From: Rhodocyclaceae bacterium
GTDB lineage: Bacteria; Pseudomonadota; Gammaproteobacteria; Burkholderiales; Rhodocyclaceae
Assembly (NCBI GenBank): GCA_018262775.1
Contig: JADFDU010000020.1
Coordinates: 1 to 42,079 of the forward strand
Length of the DNA: 42,079 bases
Direction of reading: 5' to 3'
The notes beneath the pieces were generated by a model that saw only the letters and a list, made by a program, of their open reading frames with translations, made no database searches and was not told the origin of the DNA. Of the stretch, positions 25,963 to 35,046 are shown piece by piece. Numbering within the stretch: position 1 is the first letter of the stretch; each line of letters begins with the position of its first letter. Position numbers and translations under genes: made by a program.

Positions 25963-26017
25963 TTCACGCTTTTTTCACGCCAGATTGAAGCGGGCTTGAC
26001 GGCCCGCTTGCTACGGT
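25963..26017 (+). promoter_or_regulatory. Response-regulator box A and -10 (upstream of YejM-like gene 1)
   Basis: Four heptamers spaced by four bases (11-bp period): TTCACGC 25963, TTCACGC 25974, TTGAAGC 25985, TTGACGG 25996; nine bases later TACGGT (26012-26017). This is PhoB/PmrA-like architecture, with the activator array replacing a good -35. Box B at 29969 matches it element for element. Confidence 0.7.
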
Positions 26018-26045
26018 ATGGCCCGTTCGCCTTCGGAGCCATGTC

Positions 26046-27935
26046 ATGCCCGTTTCGCCCTCTGCGCGGCAACTCAACCGCTACTTCCTGATTTCCTGGC
26101 TCTTCGCCGTGGTCCAGGTGGCAGGTTTGCAGGACATCCGCCCGTTCGCCGAGCCCGCCGTCGCCGGCTGGGCGCTCGCCGCCACGCTGAGCTACGCCTT
26201 CCTCTACCTGCTGCCGACGCTGCTCATCGTCCACCTGCTGCGCCCGCTTTTGTCGCGCACCCTGCCGAAGGCCGCGCCTGCGCTGATCGCCCTCCTCGCC
26301 ATCGGCCTCGTCGGACTGACGCAGACGCTGCTGTTCGCCGACCACATCATCCGTAACATGTACGGCTTCCACATCAACGGCTTCGTCGTGGATCTTGTGC
26401 TCGCGCCGGGCGGCATCGCCGCCCTCGGCGCCAGCCTCGGTACGCAGATCGCTGCCGGGCTCGTCGTCCTCGCCCTGCTGGCGGCGCAGGCCGCGGCCTA
26501 CGCCTGGGTGATGCGGCGCGACGGCCTCGGCCGCTGGACTGCACGCATTCGCTGGCGTTGGGTGCTGCTGGCCGTGGTCATGCTAAGCACTGGCGAACGC
26601 GTGGCCTACGCCTACAGCGCGGCAACCAACTTCCAGCCAATCCTCTTCGCCAGCGAGCATTACCCGCTCTATCAGCCCCTTACCATGCGCAAGCTGGCCA
26701 AGCGCTTCGGCATCAGCTCTGCTGCGGCGGATGAGCAGGGCCAGGGCCTGCACGTAAAGGAGGGCCGCCTCGCTTATCCGCTGGCGCCACTGCGCGTGGC
26801 AGCACCCAAGCAACCACTGAACATCGTCTGGCTGGTCGCCGAGTCCCTGCGCTTCGACATGCTCGACCCGCAGATCATGCCGCGGCTGTGGAATTTCTCG
26901 AATGACGCCCTGCGCCTGGAAAAGCACTTCAGCGGCGGCAATCTGACGCAGATGGGCGTCTTTTCCATGTTCTACGGCCTCTATGGCAACAACTGGTTTC
27001 CCATGCACGCGGCACGGCGCGCACCGGTACTGATGGACGTGTTGCAGCAGCAGAACTACCAGTTCAGCCTCAACACCAGCCAGCGCTTCACCTACCCGGC
27101 CTTCGACAAGACGATCTTCGTCAACATGCGGCCGCAGGACATGCACGCGCTGGAGGCCGGTGCGCCGCCCTGGCAGCGCGATGTGCAGAACATCGACGAC
27201 ATCCTCTCCTTCATCGACCGGCGCGATCCCGCGCGGCCGTTCATGACCTACATGTTCTTCGAGTCCACCCACGCGCCCTACGATTTTCCCGAGCAGGCGG
27301 CCATCGCCCGGCCCTACCTGGAGGATTTCAACTACCTCACCGCCGACTTCAAGAAGGACATCGGGCCGATCAAGAACCGCTACATCAATGCCGCCCACCA
27401 CATCGATGCACAGATCGGGCGGGTCATCGATCATCTCAAGGCCACGGGCCTGCTCGAGAAAACCGTCGTCATCGTCCTCGGCGATCACGGCGAAGAATTC
27501 ATGGAGCGCGGCCGCTGGGGCCACAGCGCGGAATTCAACCGCTTCCAGACCAGCACGCCGGCGGTGATCCGCGTGCCCGGCCAGGCGCCGCGGGTCATCA
27601 AGGGCATCAGCAGCCACCTCGACATCCCCGCCACGCTGATGCCGCTGCTCGGCGTGCAGAACCCGCCGGCCGACTATTCCAGCGGCTACGACCTGCTGGC
27701 GGCGAATTTTCACCGCGACTTCGCAGTCGCCGCCGACTGGAATCGCATCGCCTACATCGGCAACGACTACAAGGTCTCCTTCCCCATCAACACCCTCGGC
27801 GCCGCGCACAACGAAGTCACCGACGGCAACGACCATCCCCTGGCCGATTCGTCCGCCGCGCTTCAGGCGATCCGCACGGCCATGCTCGACATCATGGTCA
27901 ATCTGACGCGCTTCAGCCGCCGCTCATCGTCCTGA
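26046..27935 (+). CDS. YejM/LapC-like membrane protein with sulfatase-fold domain, paralog 1
   Basis: A 629-residue inner-membrane protein: five N-terminal helices (to about 185) with MYGFHINGFVVDLVLAPGG, then an alkaline-phosphatase/sulfatase-fold periplasmic domain. Metal or nucleophile positions are VAESLRFD (Glu266), SGGNLTQMG (Thr301), STHAPYDFP, NAAHHIDAQIG and LGDHGEEF. The HxNGF motif and SGGN-T segment resemble YejM/PbgA/LapC, an LPS-synthesis regulator, more than lipoteichoic acid synthases; catalysis is unproven. It follows box A and is 71 bases ahead of the two-component genes, probably one operon. Paralog of 30690-32579, of identical length. Confidence 0.82.
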   Translation: MPVSPSARQLNRYFLISWLFAVVQVAGLQDIRPFAEPAVAGWALAATLSYAFLYLLPTLLIVHLLRPLLSRTLPKAAPALIALLAIGLVGLTQTLLFADHIIRNMYGFHINGFVVDLVLAPGGIAALGASLGTQIAAGLVVLALLAAQAAAYAWVMRRDGLGRWTARIRWRWVLLAVVMLSTGERVAYAYSAATNFQPILFASEHYPLYQPLTMRKLAKRFGISSAAADEQGQGLHVKEGRLAYPLAPLRVAAPKQPLNIVWLVAESLRFDMLDPQIMPRLWNFSNDALRLEKHFSGGNLTQMGVFSMFYGLYGNNWFPMHAARRAPVLMDVLQQQNYQFSLNTSQRFTYPAFDKTIFVNMRPQDMHALEAGAPPWQRDVQNIDDILSFIDRRDPARPFMTYMFFESTHAPYDFPEQAAIARPYLEDFNYLTADFKKDIGPIKNRYINAAHHIDAQIGRVIDHLKATGLLEKTVVIVLGDHGEEFMERGRWGHSAEFNRFQTSTPAVIRVPGQAPRVIKGISSHLDIPATLMPLLGVQNPPADYSSGYDLLAANFHRDFAVAADWNRIAYIGNDYKVSFPINTLGAAHNEVTDGNDHPLADSSAALQAIRTAMLDIMVNLTRFSRRSSS

Positions 27936-28006
27936 TCAGCGTCCGGATCACCATCCTGATCGCGCCAGTGGTAGGCTTGCCGCTGAAGATAGGAGAGTCG
28001 GCGGCA

Positions 28007-28690
28007 ATGCGCTTGCTGGTGGTCGAAGACAACAGGGACATCCTCGCCAATCTGGCCGACTACCTCGCCCTCAAGGGCTACGAGGTGGATTGCGCGCAGG
28101 ACGGGCTCACCGGACTGCACCTGGCGGCGACGCAGCATTACGACCTGATCGTCCTCGACGTCATGCTGCCGGGCATGGACGGCTATGCCCTGTGCCAGCG
28201 CCTGCGCGAGGGCGAGCGGCGCGAGACGCCGGTGATCATGCTCACCGCGCGCGACGCCCTCGACGACCGCCTGCAAGGTTTTCGCACCGGCGCCGACGAT
28301 TACCTCACCAAGCCCTTCGCCCTGCCCGAACTGGCAGCGCGCATCGAGGCGGTGCTCAAACGCAGCCGTGCCGGCGGACGCCGCCTGCTGAAGGTCGCCG
28401 ACCTGACCTACGACCTCGACACGCTCGAAGTCAGCCGCGCCGGCCAGTCCCTCAAGATCGGGCCGTTTGCCCTCAAGCTGCTCGCCGTACTCATGCAGCG
28501 GAGCCCGGCGGTGACGACGCGCGAGGCACTCGAGGCGGCGCTGTGGGGCGACGCCCCACCCGACAGCGACAGTCTGCGCAGCCACATCCACACCCTGCGC
28601 CAGCAGATCGACAAGCCCTTTCCCAGGCCGCTGCTGCATACCGTGCATGGCGTCGGCTTCCGCCTGGCGGAAACGGGCGGAACGGAATGA
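28007..28690 (+). CDS. OmpR/PmrA-QseB-type response regulator
   Basis: A 227-residue regulator: receiver domain with VVEDNRD acidic pocket (Glu7, Asp8), phospho-acceptor Asp51 in VLDVMLPGMDGY, and Lys102 in YLTKPF; then a winged-helix DNA-binding domain with SLRSHIHTLRQQIDKPF and VHGVGFRLAE. This is the PmrA/QseB/TctD subgroup. The ATG at 28007 fits the domain start. It overlaps the kinase gene by ATGA. The 11-bp direct repeats at 25963 and 29969 suit a tandem-binding OmpR-family regulator, so it is the likely binder (inference). Confidence 0.93.
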   Translation: MRLLVVEDNRDILANLADYLALKGYEVDCAQDGLTGLHLAATQHYDLIVLDVMLPGMDGYALCQRLREGERRETPVIMLTARDALDDRLQGFRTGADDYLTKPFALPELAARIEAVLKRSRAGGRRLLKVADLTYDLDTLEVSRAGQSLKIGPFALKLLAVLMQRSPAVTTREALEAALWGDAPPDSDSLRSHIHTLRQQIDKPFPRPLLHTVHGVGFRLAETGGTE

Positions 28691-29964
28691 AGAACCGGCA
28701 CAGTCTTGCGCGCCGCATCGTCATCGTCTTCGTGCTGCTGACGTTCGTCGTCTCGAGCCTGTTTTCCCTGATCGTGATGCAGGCGGTCGACTACGCGGAG
28801 GATTACCTCTCTGAGTCCTCCATGCAGGCCCGGCTCAACGAGATCGTCGCGGCTACGGCAAAGGGGCAGCCCGTGTCGCTCGACCAGGACATGCAGCTGT
28901 TCGTCGTGGGCCCTGACGGCAAGCCGCCGCTGCCCGCCTGGCTCGCGCGGATCGGCCCGGGTTTTCAGGAAGCCTTGCGGGATGAGATGGAACATCACGT
29001 CATGGTCAGTAATGTGGCCGGCACGCGCTACGTGCTGGTGCAGGACCAGCAAGAGTTCGAGCGCCGGGAAGACATCCTCCGCAACTTCCTCCTGGCTGCC
29101 ATCCTCTTCAGCGTCCTCGTGGCATGGGCGCTGGGCGCGCGCATCGCCAGGCGCGTCATCGCACCGGTGGTGCGCCTGGCCGGCCAGGTGCAGCACCGCG
29201 AACAGCTCCTGCCGCTGGCGCCACCGCTGGCGTCCGACTATGCGCCCGACGAAGTCGGCACGCTGGCCGCCGCTTTCGACACCGCCCTCGGCAAGCTGCG
29301 GCAGGCCCTGCAGCGCGAACGCCTGTTCACCAGCGACGTCAGCCACGAACTGCGCACGCCGCTGATGGTGATCGAAAGCTCCTGCGAACTGATGCTCGCG
29401 CAGGGGGTGGACGACGCGCGCCAGGAAACCGCGGTGCGGCGCATCCTCGCCGCCTGCGTGGAAATGCGCGAACTGGTGGCGACCTTCCTCGAACTGGCGC
29501 GCGCGCCGGAAAGTCAGTCGCTGGAAGACGGCGGCGCGCTCGGCCTGCAGCAGATGGCCGGCGAGCTGATCGGCCGCTATCGCAGCGAAGCGCAAGCGCG
29601 CGGGCTGGAACTGTCGCTGTGCGTCGACAGTGAGGACGAGGGGCGCTACCCAGCGCCGCTGCTGCGCGCCGTCCTCTCCAACCTGCTGCGCAACGCGATC
29701 CACTACACCGACCAGGGCTTCGTCCGCCTGGTGCTGCGCCGCGGCGGCTTCAGCGTCTGCGATTCCGGCGTGGGTATCCCGCGCGAGCAGCGCGATGCGG
29801 TTTTCCTGCCCTTCGTGCGCGGCGACGCCAGCCGTGGCGACGGCCTCGGGCTGGGCCTGTCGCTGGTGCAGCGCATCTGCCAGCGCCAGGGCTGGCGCAT
29901 CCGCCTGCAGGAGAACACCGACGGCGGCTGCGAATTCCGCGTGGACTTCGCGTGGACTATTTAA
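28687..29964 (+). CDS. Sensor histidine kinase (PmrB/QseC-like)
   Basis: A 425-residue kinase: TM1 11-33, a periplasmic domain of about 100 residues, TM2 133-150, HAMP-like linker, H-box FTSDVSHELRTPL with His220, N-box LLRNAIHYT, then VCDSGVGIP and GLGLSLVQRI. The periplasmic part has acidic patches (YAEDYLSES, DEMEHH), which could sense cations or cationic peptides as in PmrB; this is inference. Translationally coupled to the regulator gene. The stop is four bases before box B begins. Confidence 0.93.
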   Translation: MKNRHSLARRIVIVFVLLTFVVSSLFSLIVMQAVDYAEDYLSESSMQARLNEIVAATAKGQPVSLDQDMQLFVVGPDGKPPLPAWLARIGPGFQEALRDEMEHHVMVSNVAGTRYVLVQDQQEFERREDILRNFLLAAILFSVLVAWALGARIARRVIAPVVRLAGQVQHREQLLPLAPPLASDYAPDEVGTLAAAFDTALGKLRQALQRERLFTSDVSHELRTPLMVIESSCELMLAQGVDDARQETAVRRILAACVEMRELVATFLELARAPESQSLEDGGALGLQQMAGELIGRYRSEAQARGLELSLCVDSEDEGRYPAPLLRAVLSNLLRNAIHYTDQGFVRLVLRRGGFSVCDSGVGIPREQRDAVFLPFVRGDASRGDGLGLGLSLVQRICQRQGWRIRLQENTDGGCEFRVDFAWTI

Positions 29965-29968
29965 CTGC

Positions 29969-30023
29969 TTGACGCTTTTTTCACGCCGGCTTGACGCGGC
30001 GGTCACGGGGCGGTGCCTACAGT
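29969..30023 (+). promoter_or_regulatory. Response-regulator box B and -10 (upstream of methyltransferase-eptA operon)
   Basis: TTGACGC 29969, TTCACGC 29980, TTGACGC 29991, GTCACGG 30002, each separated by four bases, then nine bases and TACAGT (30018-30023), 31 bases before the ATG at 30055. Spacing of all five elements equals box A. Confidence 0.7.
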
Positions 30024-30054
30024 GTGCGGCAGTCGATCCCGCAAACCGCCCCCC

Positions 30055-30660
30055 ATGCCTGACGCAGCGCCCTCGCCGATCACCTCCTCCTTCTCATTCG
30101 CCAATGGAGACGAGCTTGCCCTCCAGGATGCCCTACCGCGCTGGCGCCCAGGCCGGCTCGCCCAGCGACTCGGATTTTGGCGGGAAAAACAGCTCATCCG
30201 CAAGGCGCTGAAGCTGGCCGGCGAGCCAACGCTGGTACTCGACCTGTCTCGCATCACCGGTCTCTACTGGCCGGTGCTGGCCGAGCACTCCAGCCGGGTA
30301 ATCATCGCCGCCGCTGATGGACTCGCCCAGTTCGAGGCAAGACTGCAGCGACACGCCCCGCCGCAGCGCGAGCGCATTCGCGTGCTGCAAACCGCCGCAT
30401 TGGCTATCGGCCTGCCGGACGGGGCCGTCGATTGCGTGCTCTGCATGCGGCCTGCGGACGAGGACAGCCGTCGGACTGCCTTCCTGCGTGAGCTGCACCG
30501 CGTCACGCGCGACACCGTGATTCTCGCCATCGGGACCGATCGATTCGACCCATGCCAGAGAGATTTGACGACGGCGGGATTCCGCCTCGTCTGTCGCCTC
30601 GACTTCCTGCCTTTGTGTGCGCCGCGGCGGCTAGCCGTCCTGCGCAAATTCAAAGCGTGA
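30055..30660 (+). CDS. Small SAM-methyltransferase-like protein
   Basis: A 201-residue protein with a compact class I methyltransferase-like fold: TLVLDLSRITGLYWPVLAEH in place of motif I, IIAAADGLAQFEAR (acidic end of strand 2), VLQTAALAIGLPDGAVDCVLC (motifs II-III) and a ELHRVTRDTVILAIG-type strand. The glycine motif is weak, so activity is uncertain. The ATG at 30055 is chosen because an earlier GTG (30013) would precede the predicted -10. First gene of the box B operon; inferred role in envelope or LPS modification from its neighbours. Confidence 0.68.
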   Translation: MPDAAPSPITSSFSFANGDELALQDALPRWRPGRLAQRLGFWREKQLIRKALKLAGEPTLVLDLSRITGLYWPVLAEHSSRVIIAAADGLAQFEARLQRHAPPQRERIRVLQTAALAIGLPDGAVDCVLCMRPADEDSRRTAFLRELHRVTRDTVILAIGTDRFDPCQRDLTTAGFRLVCRLDFLPLCAPRRLAVLRKFKA

Positions 30661-30689
30661 GCACCCGCAGGGCTCCATCTCCCAACAGA

Positions 30690-32579
30690 ATGGAATCAGG
30701 CCCCAATACGTCCCACCGGCTCGACAACGTTCTGCGTCCCTATTTTGCGCTGCTGTACCTGACGATCATCGCCATGATGGCCCTGTTCTGGCGCTATGCC
30801 GGTGCGGATTCCCTCTCGGGCAAGGCGCTCCTCGCCTTCTCGACGATGGGCTATGCCTTCCTCTATATGCTGGTGCCATTGTCGCTCACTGCCTTGACCC
30901 TCCGCGTGGCCAGGCCTGACTCGTCAGGATCGGCATGGCGCACCGCGCTGGTCTATGCCGTCGCCTATGTGGGCGGCACGCTGACCTTGCTGTGCATCTA
31001 TGCCGATTACCGCATCTATGGACTGTACGAGTATCACTTCAACGGTTTCGTCTGGAATCTGCTGACCACGCGCGGCGGCATTGCCGCACTGGGGGCGACG
31101 GATTCCACCCTGCGAACCGTGGCCCTCCAGGTCGGACTTTTCTTCATCCCCACCGCCATGGCGCTGGGCTGGCTGCATCGACGCCGGCAGGGCCGCCGCC
31201 TGCTGTCCCGGCGTGTGCTGCTGACCACGGCCGGCATTGCCGCGTTTGCCTTTCTGACCGCGGAAGGCGTCTTTGCCTACAGCACGTATACCGGCCAGGA
31301 GGATTACCTGCAGGCCGCCGAAACCATCCCCTTTCGCCTGCACACGAGTGCCACCACCCTTTTCAAGCGCCTGGGCATCCAGCGCACCGCCGTAGCGAAC
31401 CTGCGCATCGCCGGGGGCACCGTCCACTATCCCGCGAAGAACCTGCAGTCGACGCCGCTGAAATCCTATCCGAACATCATCATGCTGGTTGGTGAATCCT
31501 TCCGCTGGGATCTGCTCGACCCGAAAATCACCCCCAATCTGTGGAAGCTCTCCTCGAAGTCGATCAGGTTCGAGCGGCATTACAGCGGCGGCAACCGCAC
31601 CCGCATGGGACTGTTTTCCATGTTCTACGGCCTCTACGCGCCCTACTGGTACAGCTTCGAGCACCAGCGCATCGCGCCGGCCCTGATGGAATTCATCAGA
31701 TCGAAGAACTACCAACTCGCACTGCATACGAGTCAGAGCTTCGACTATCCGGAACTGAGGCACACGCTGTTCACGGGCATCGCGGAACAATACCTGGAGG
31801 AAGTGAAATCGGGCGTCCCCTGGAAGCGGGACGACAAGAACATCACCGACATCATCGCCAAACTGGAACGGCGCGACCTCCGCCGCCCGTTCTTCGGTTT
31901 CATGTTCTTCGAATCGACCCATGCGCCCTATACCTTCCCGGAAGAGGGCGCGCTGCTCGAGGACTACCAGAAGGACTTGAACTACATCAACATGAACCTG
32001 CAGGAAAATGTGCAGCAGATCCATGCCCGCTACATCAATGCGGCCCATCACGTCGACCTGGAAGTCGGCCGCCTGCTCGATTACCTGGAGCATAGCGGCA
32101 TGCTTGACAACACCATCGTGCTCTTCACCGGGGATCATGGCGAGGAATTCATGGAGAAAGGGCACTGGGGGCACGGCCATGGGCGCACCTTTCCGGAAGA
32201 GCAGATTCACGTTCCCCTGATAGTGCATGTCCCCGGCCGTGCGCCCGCAGTGATCAGGCACCGCACCACGCATCTGCAGATCTCGCCTTTCCTGCTCGGG
32301 GAACTCGGCGTACGGCAGGATCCCCACAGCTATAGTTCGGCCAGTCCCCTGCTCGCGCCGGCTGCCGACTATTTCGTGGTCGGCGGATACGATTACATCG
32401 GCATCATTGACGACCACTACAAGATCACCTTCCCGTTTACCTCGGGCGATTTCTTTCGTTACACCATCACCGACGCGCAAGACCAGCCGCTGCCCCGCGA
32501 TGCCAAGCCGCAAATCATCGGGCAATACCAGGGCCGCATTGACGAGGTGATCCGGGAAAGCCGGCGCTTCGTGCACTGA
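30690..32579 (+). CDS. YejM/LapC-like membrane protein with sulfatase-fold domain, paralog 2
   Basis: A 629-residue paralog of the protein at 26046-27935 with the same layout: five helices, YEYHFNGFVWNLLTTRGGIA, then the sulfatase-fold domain with VGESFRWD (Glu269), SGGNRTRMG (Thr304), ESTHAPYTFP, NAAHHVDLEVG and TGDHGEEFMEK. The two share MFYGLY and THAPY segments but differ through much of the membrane part, so the duplication is old. The ATG at 30690 gives the same N-terminal length as paralog 1; a longer frame from 30552 is a shadow of the methyltransferase gene. Ten bases before eptA. Confidence 0.82.
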   Translation: MESGPNTSHRLDNVLRPYFALLYLTIIAMMALFWRYAGADSLSGKALLAFSTMGYAFLYMLVPLSLTALTLRVARPDSSGSAWRTALVYAVAYVGGTLTLLCIYADYRIYGLYEYHFNGFVWNLLTTRGGIAALGATDSTLRTVALQVGLFFIPTAMALGWLHRRRQGRRLLSRRVLLTTAGIAAFAFLTAEGVFAYSTYTGQEDYLQAAETIPFRLHTSATTLFKRLGIQRTAVANLRIAGGTVHYPAKNLQSTPLKSYPNIIMLVGESFRWDLLDPKITPNLWKLSSKSIRFERHYSGGNRTRMGLFSMFYGLYAPYWYSFEHQRIAPALMEFIRSKNYQLALHTSQSFDYPELRHTLFTGIAEQYLEEVKSGVPWKRDDKNITDIIAKLERRDLRRPFFGFMFFESTHAPYTFPEEGALLEDYQKDLNYINMNLQENVQQIHARYINAAHHVDLEVGRLLDYLEHSGMLDNTIVLFTGDHGEEFMEKGHWGHGHGRTFPEEQIHVPLIVHVPGRAPAVIRHRTTHLQISPFLLGELGVRQDPHSYSSASPLLAPAADYFVVGGYDYIGIIDDHYKITFPFTSGDFFRYTITDAQDQPLPRDAKPQIIGQYQGRIDEVIRESRRFVH

Positions 32580-32589
32580 AGTCATTCCC

Positions 32590-34221
32590 ATGCATCCACA
32601 AGTCATGAGGAAGGGAATCGGCAGGAACACCCTGCTCCTGCTGGCCAGCTTCATTCTGGTGGCCTGCGGCAATGCAAGCTTCTTTTTGAATGTCCTGCAT
32701 GCCTTTCCTTTCAGCGGCAGAAACATTCCGGCGCTGGCGTCGCTCGCCCTCTCTTTCTTTGCGGTGAACGTCATCCTGCTCGGTAGCGTGGCCCTGGGGC
32801 GCCTGACCAAGCCCGTGCTGATGCTGGCCCTGATGGTGTCCTCGCTCATCGCCTACTTCACGGACAGTTTCGGCATCGTCATCAGCGAAGAAATGCTGGA
32901 GAACGTCGCGCAGACCAACGCGAGTGAAGCGGCCGACCTGATCACCCTCAAGCTCCTGGCCTATGTCGTCCTGTTGGGTGTTCTGCCATCCGCCCTGATC
33001 TGGTACGCGCCGCTGCGCTGGCAGGGATGGCGGCATGAGTTGGCGGCTCGGGCGAAATTGCTTGGCCTGTGCATGCTCGCAATTGTGGTGATGGTGATGG
33101 CCTTCGGCAGCTTCTACGCCTCGTTCATCCGCGCGCACAAATCCCTGCGATCGTATGCCAACCCCGCCTATTCCCTGGTCTCGTCCATCAAGTTCCTGCG
33201 AGGGGGAAAGCGGGCGGCGGGGAAAACACAAATCGCCGTCGTAGCCCCGGACGCGCGCATCGCCCAGGGCGACCGGCACAGGGAACTGGTGATACTCGTC
33301 ATCGGCGAGGCCGCGCGCGCGGATCACTTTTCGATCAACGGCTATGCGCGGGATACCACTCCGCGCTTGAAGGAAGCCCAGGCCATCAACCTGACCGACT
33401 TCTGGGCCTGCGGCACCTCCACGGCCGTCTCCGTCCCCTGCATGTTCTCGTCGCTTGGCATGGGGCGGTTCAACCTGAAGCAGGCCGGTGGCGAGGAAAA
33501 TCTTCTAGACGTCGTGCAACGCGCAGGCGTCAACGTTCTGTGGCTGGACAACAATTCCGATTCAAAGGGGGTCGCCCTGCGGGTCCCTTATCAAAACTAC
33601 AGGTCCCCCGAGATCAATACGGTGTGCGACAGCGAATGCCGCGACGAAGGCATGCTGGTGCCGTTGCAGGGCTACATCGACAGCCATCCCGAGGGGGACC
33701 TCCTGATCGTCCTGCACCAGATGGGCAATCACGGCCCCGCCTACTACAAGCGTTACCCGCCGGCGTTCGAAAGATACCGACCGGCCTGTCAGCAGAAGGA
33801 TCTGAACCAATGCAGCAATGAGGAAATCGGCAATGCCTACGACAATGCGATCCTCTACACCGACCATTTCCTGGGCAAGACGATCGATCTGCTGAAACGC
33901 AACGACAAGCACTTCGAGACCGCACTGTTCTACCTGAGCGACCATGGCGAATCTCTTGGCGAAGGCGGCATCTATCTGCATGGCCTCCCCCGCGCCATCG
34001 CACCCGACAGCCAGTTGCATGTGCCGGCCATTCTCTGGTTCGGCAGCGGCTACGACGAAGTGGACCTGCCTGCCCTGCTACGGAAACGCCATCAGCGATT
34101 CACCCAGGACCACGTTTTCCACACACTTCTCGGCTTGCTGGAAGTCGAGAGCACCTATTACAAGCCCGAGCTGGATATTCTGCATGGATGCAGGAAACAC
34201 GATGTTGGCGGGCCCGCCTGA
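32590..34221 (+). CDS. eptA: Lipid A phosphoethanolamine transferase, EptA family
   Basis: A 543-residue inner-membrane enzyme with five N-terminal helices and a periplasmic alkaline-phosphatase-fold domain. Visible catalytic features: Glu240 in LVIGEAARADHFSINGY, CGTSTAVSVPCMFS with nucleophile Thr278 and the Cys274/Cys284 pair, HQMGNHGPAYYKRYP, and YLSDHGESLGE. This is the EptA/Mcr family. Known role: transfers phosphoethanolamine from phosphatidylethanolamine to lipid A, lowering negative charge. Being intrinsic chromosomal next to a PmrAB-like system, it is most likely a native EptA. An in-frame ATG five codons downstream is possible. Last gene of the box B operon. Confidence 0.92.
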   Translation: MHPQVMRKGIGRNTLLLLASFILVACGNASFFLNVLHAFPFSGRNIPALASLALSFFAVNVILLGSVALGRLTKPVLMLALMVSSLIAYFTDSFGIVISEEMLENVAQTNASEAADLITLKLLAYVVLLGVLPSALIWYAPLRWQGWRHELAARAKLLGLCMLAIVVMVMAFGSFYASFIRAHKSLRSYANPAYSLVSSIKFLRGGKRAAGKTQIAVVAPDARIAQGDRHRELVILVIGEAARADHFSINGYARDTTPRLKEAQAINLTDFWACGTSTAVSVPCMFSSLGMGRFNLKQAGGEENLLDVVQRAGVNVLWLDNNSDSKGVALRVPYQNYRSPEINTVCDSECRDEGMLVPLQGYIDSHPEGDLLIVLHQMGNHGPAYYKRYPPAFERYRPACQQKDLNQCSNEEIGNAYDNAILYTDHFLGKTIDLLKRNDKHFETALFYLSDHGESLGEGGIYLHGLPRAIAPDSQLHVPAILWFGSGYDEVDLPALLRKRHQRFTQDHVFHTLLGLLEVESTYYKPELDILHGCRKHDVGGPA

Positions 34222-34289
34222 GTGCCGAGCCCTTGCGGACGGTGCAGCGATTCCCGCCTGCTGCGCGGATATGGCATAGTTCCCGCTAC

Positions 34290-34310
34290 GGTCGCCCGTG
34301 CGGCCTTTTT
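34290..34310 (+). terminator. Rho-independent terminator
   Basis: GGTCGC-CCGT-GCGGCC (one G-T wobble) followed by TTTTT, 69 bases after the eptA stop and 12 bases before the next ATG. Ends the eptA operon or attenuates the lipoprotein gene. Confidence 0.55.
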
Positions 34311-34322
34311 AGGGAACGCGCC

Positions 34323-34619
34323 ATGAGCCGACACCGTCTCGTCCAATCCGCACTCGCGCTCGTCGCGGCCGCCTTGCTCACCGCCTGTGGCTCGAAGGTC
34401 TCCGCGGAAAACTTCGAGCGCATTCACACCGGCATGGCACAGAAGGAGGTCATCGCCCTCCTCGGCGAACCCGGCGAAACAAGCAACGTCAACATCGCCG
34501 GGCTGTCTGGCGGCATGGCCACCTGGCGCGACGGCAATACGGCGATTTCCGTGCAGTTCGTAAACGATAAGGTGCAGGCGAAGCAACTTAGCCGGGAATC
34601 GAAACCGCAAGCGAAATGA
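34323..34619 (+). CDS. Small DUF3862/BamE-like lipoprotein
   Basis: A 98-residue precursor with a lipobox (AALLTACGS; Cys near residue 22). The mature part, NFERIHTGMAQKEVIALLGEPGE, then WRDGNTAISVQFVNDKVQAK, is the small alpha/beta SmpA/BamE-like fold, DUF3862 group. Probably an outer-membrane-facing lipoprotein of unknown partner. The ATG at 34323 gives the signal peptide; a longer frame from 34188 is a shadow. It stands alone after the predicted terminator. Confidence 0.82.
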   Translation: MSRHRLVQSALALVAAALLTACGSKVSAENFERIHTGMAQKEVIALLGEPGETSNVNIAGLSGGMATWRDGNTAISVQFVNDKVQAKQLSRESKPQAK

Positions 34620-34649
34620 GCGGGGTAAAGCCCGGCGGCTGAGGAATCC

Positions 34650-35033
34650 TTATCGCGCCAGCACCAGCACCAGCGCGAGCACCAGGGCGGCACCCAGTGC
34701 CAGCACGACACACAGCAGCAGGAACTTGCTGCGCAGCCTCAACACCTCCACCGCCGAAACGAGTTTCTCCTGCTGCTCCGCCAGCGATTCGACGAGGGCC
34801 AGCGCCGCCTGCTGTCGGCCTTCCAGTTCGCCGATGCGCGCTTCCATGTGTTGCAGGCGGGTAACGGGGTCGACGAATGCTTCGCCCGCCTCGCTGTCGG
34901 CTATTTCGCCTTCGCCGCCGGGCTTGCGCATCGCATCGACCAGCTTGCGAGCGCCCTTGACGACCGTCGGCGCGGCGGCGACGACATCAGGCCAGGGGAT
35001 GGCCTTGAATATCGTCAGCCAGCCGATCGCCAT
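34650..35033 (-). CDS. Coiled-coil single-pass membrane protein of unknown function
   Basis: A 127-residue protein: amphipathic N-terminus (WLTIFKAIPWPDVVAAAP), a Lys/Arg and acidic linker, a coiled coil about 58-95 (RLQHMEARIGELEGRQQAAL onward) and one C-terminal membrane helix (LLLCVVLALGAALVLALVLV). No family recognised with confidence. It is downstream of ppdK on the same strand, separated by the dispersed repeat. Confidence 0.72.
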   Translation of the reverse strand: MAIGWLTIFKAIPWPDVVAAAPTVVKGARKLVDAMRKPGGEGEIADSEAGEAFVDPVTRLQHMEARIGELEGRQQAALALVESLAEQQEKLVSAVEVLRLRSKFLLLCVVLALGAALVLALVLVLAR

Positions 35034-35046
35034 GCCGCTCCTTCCC

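Noticed and set aside
32590..34221. Acquired mcr colistin-resistance gene
   Set aside because: Codon use matches the chromosome, it is within a TCS-controlled operon and there are no mobile elements; native EptA is the simpler reading.
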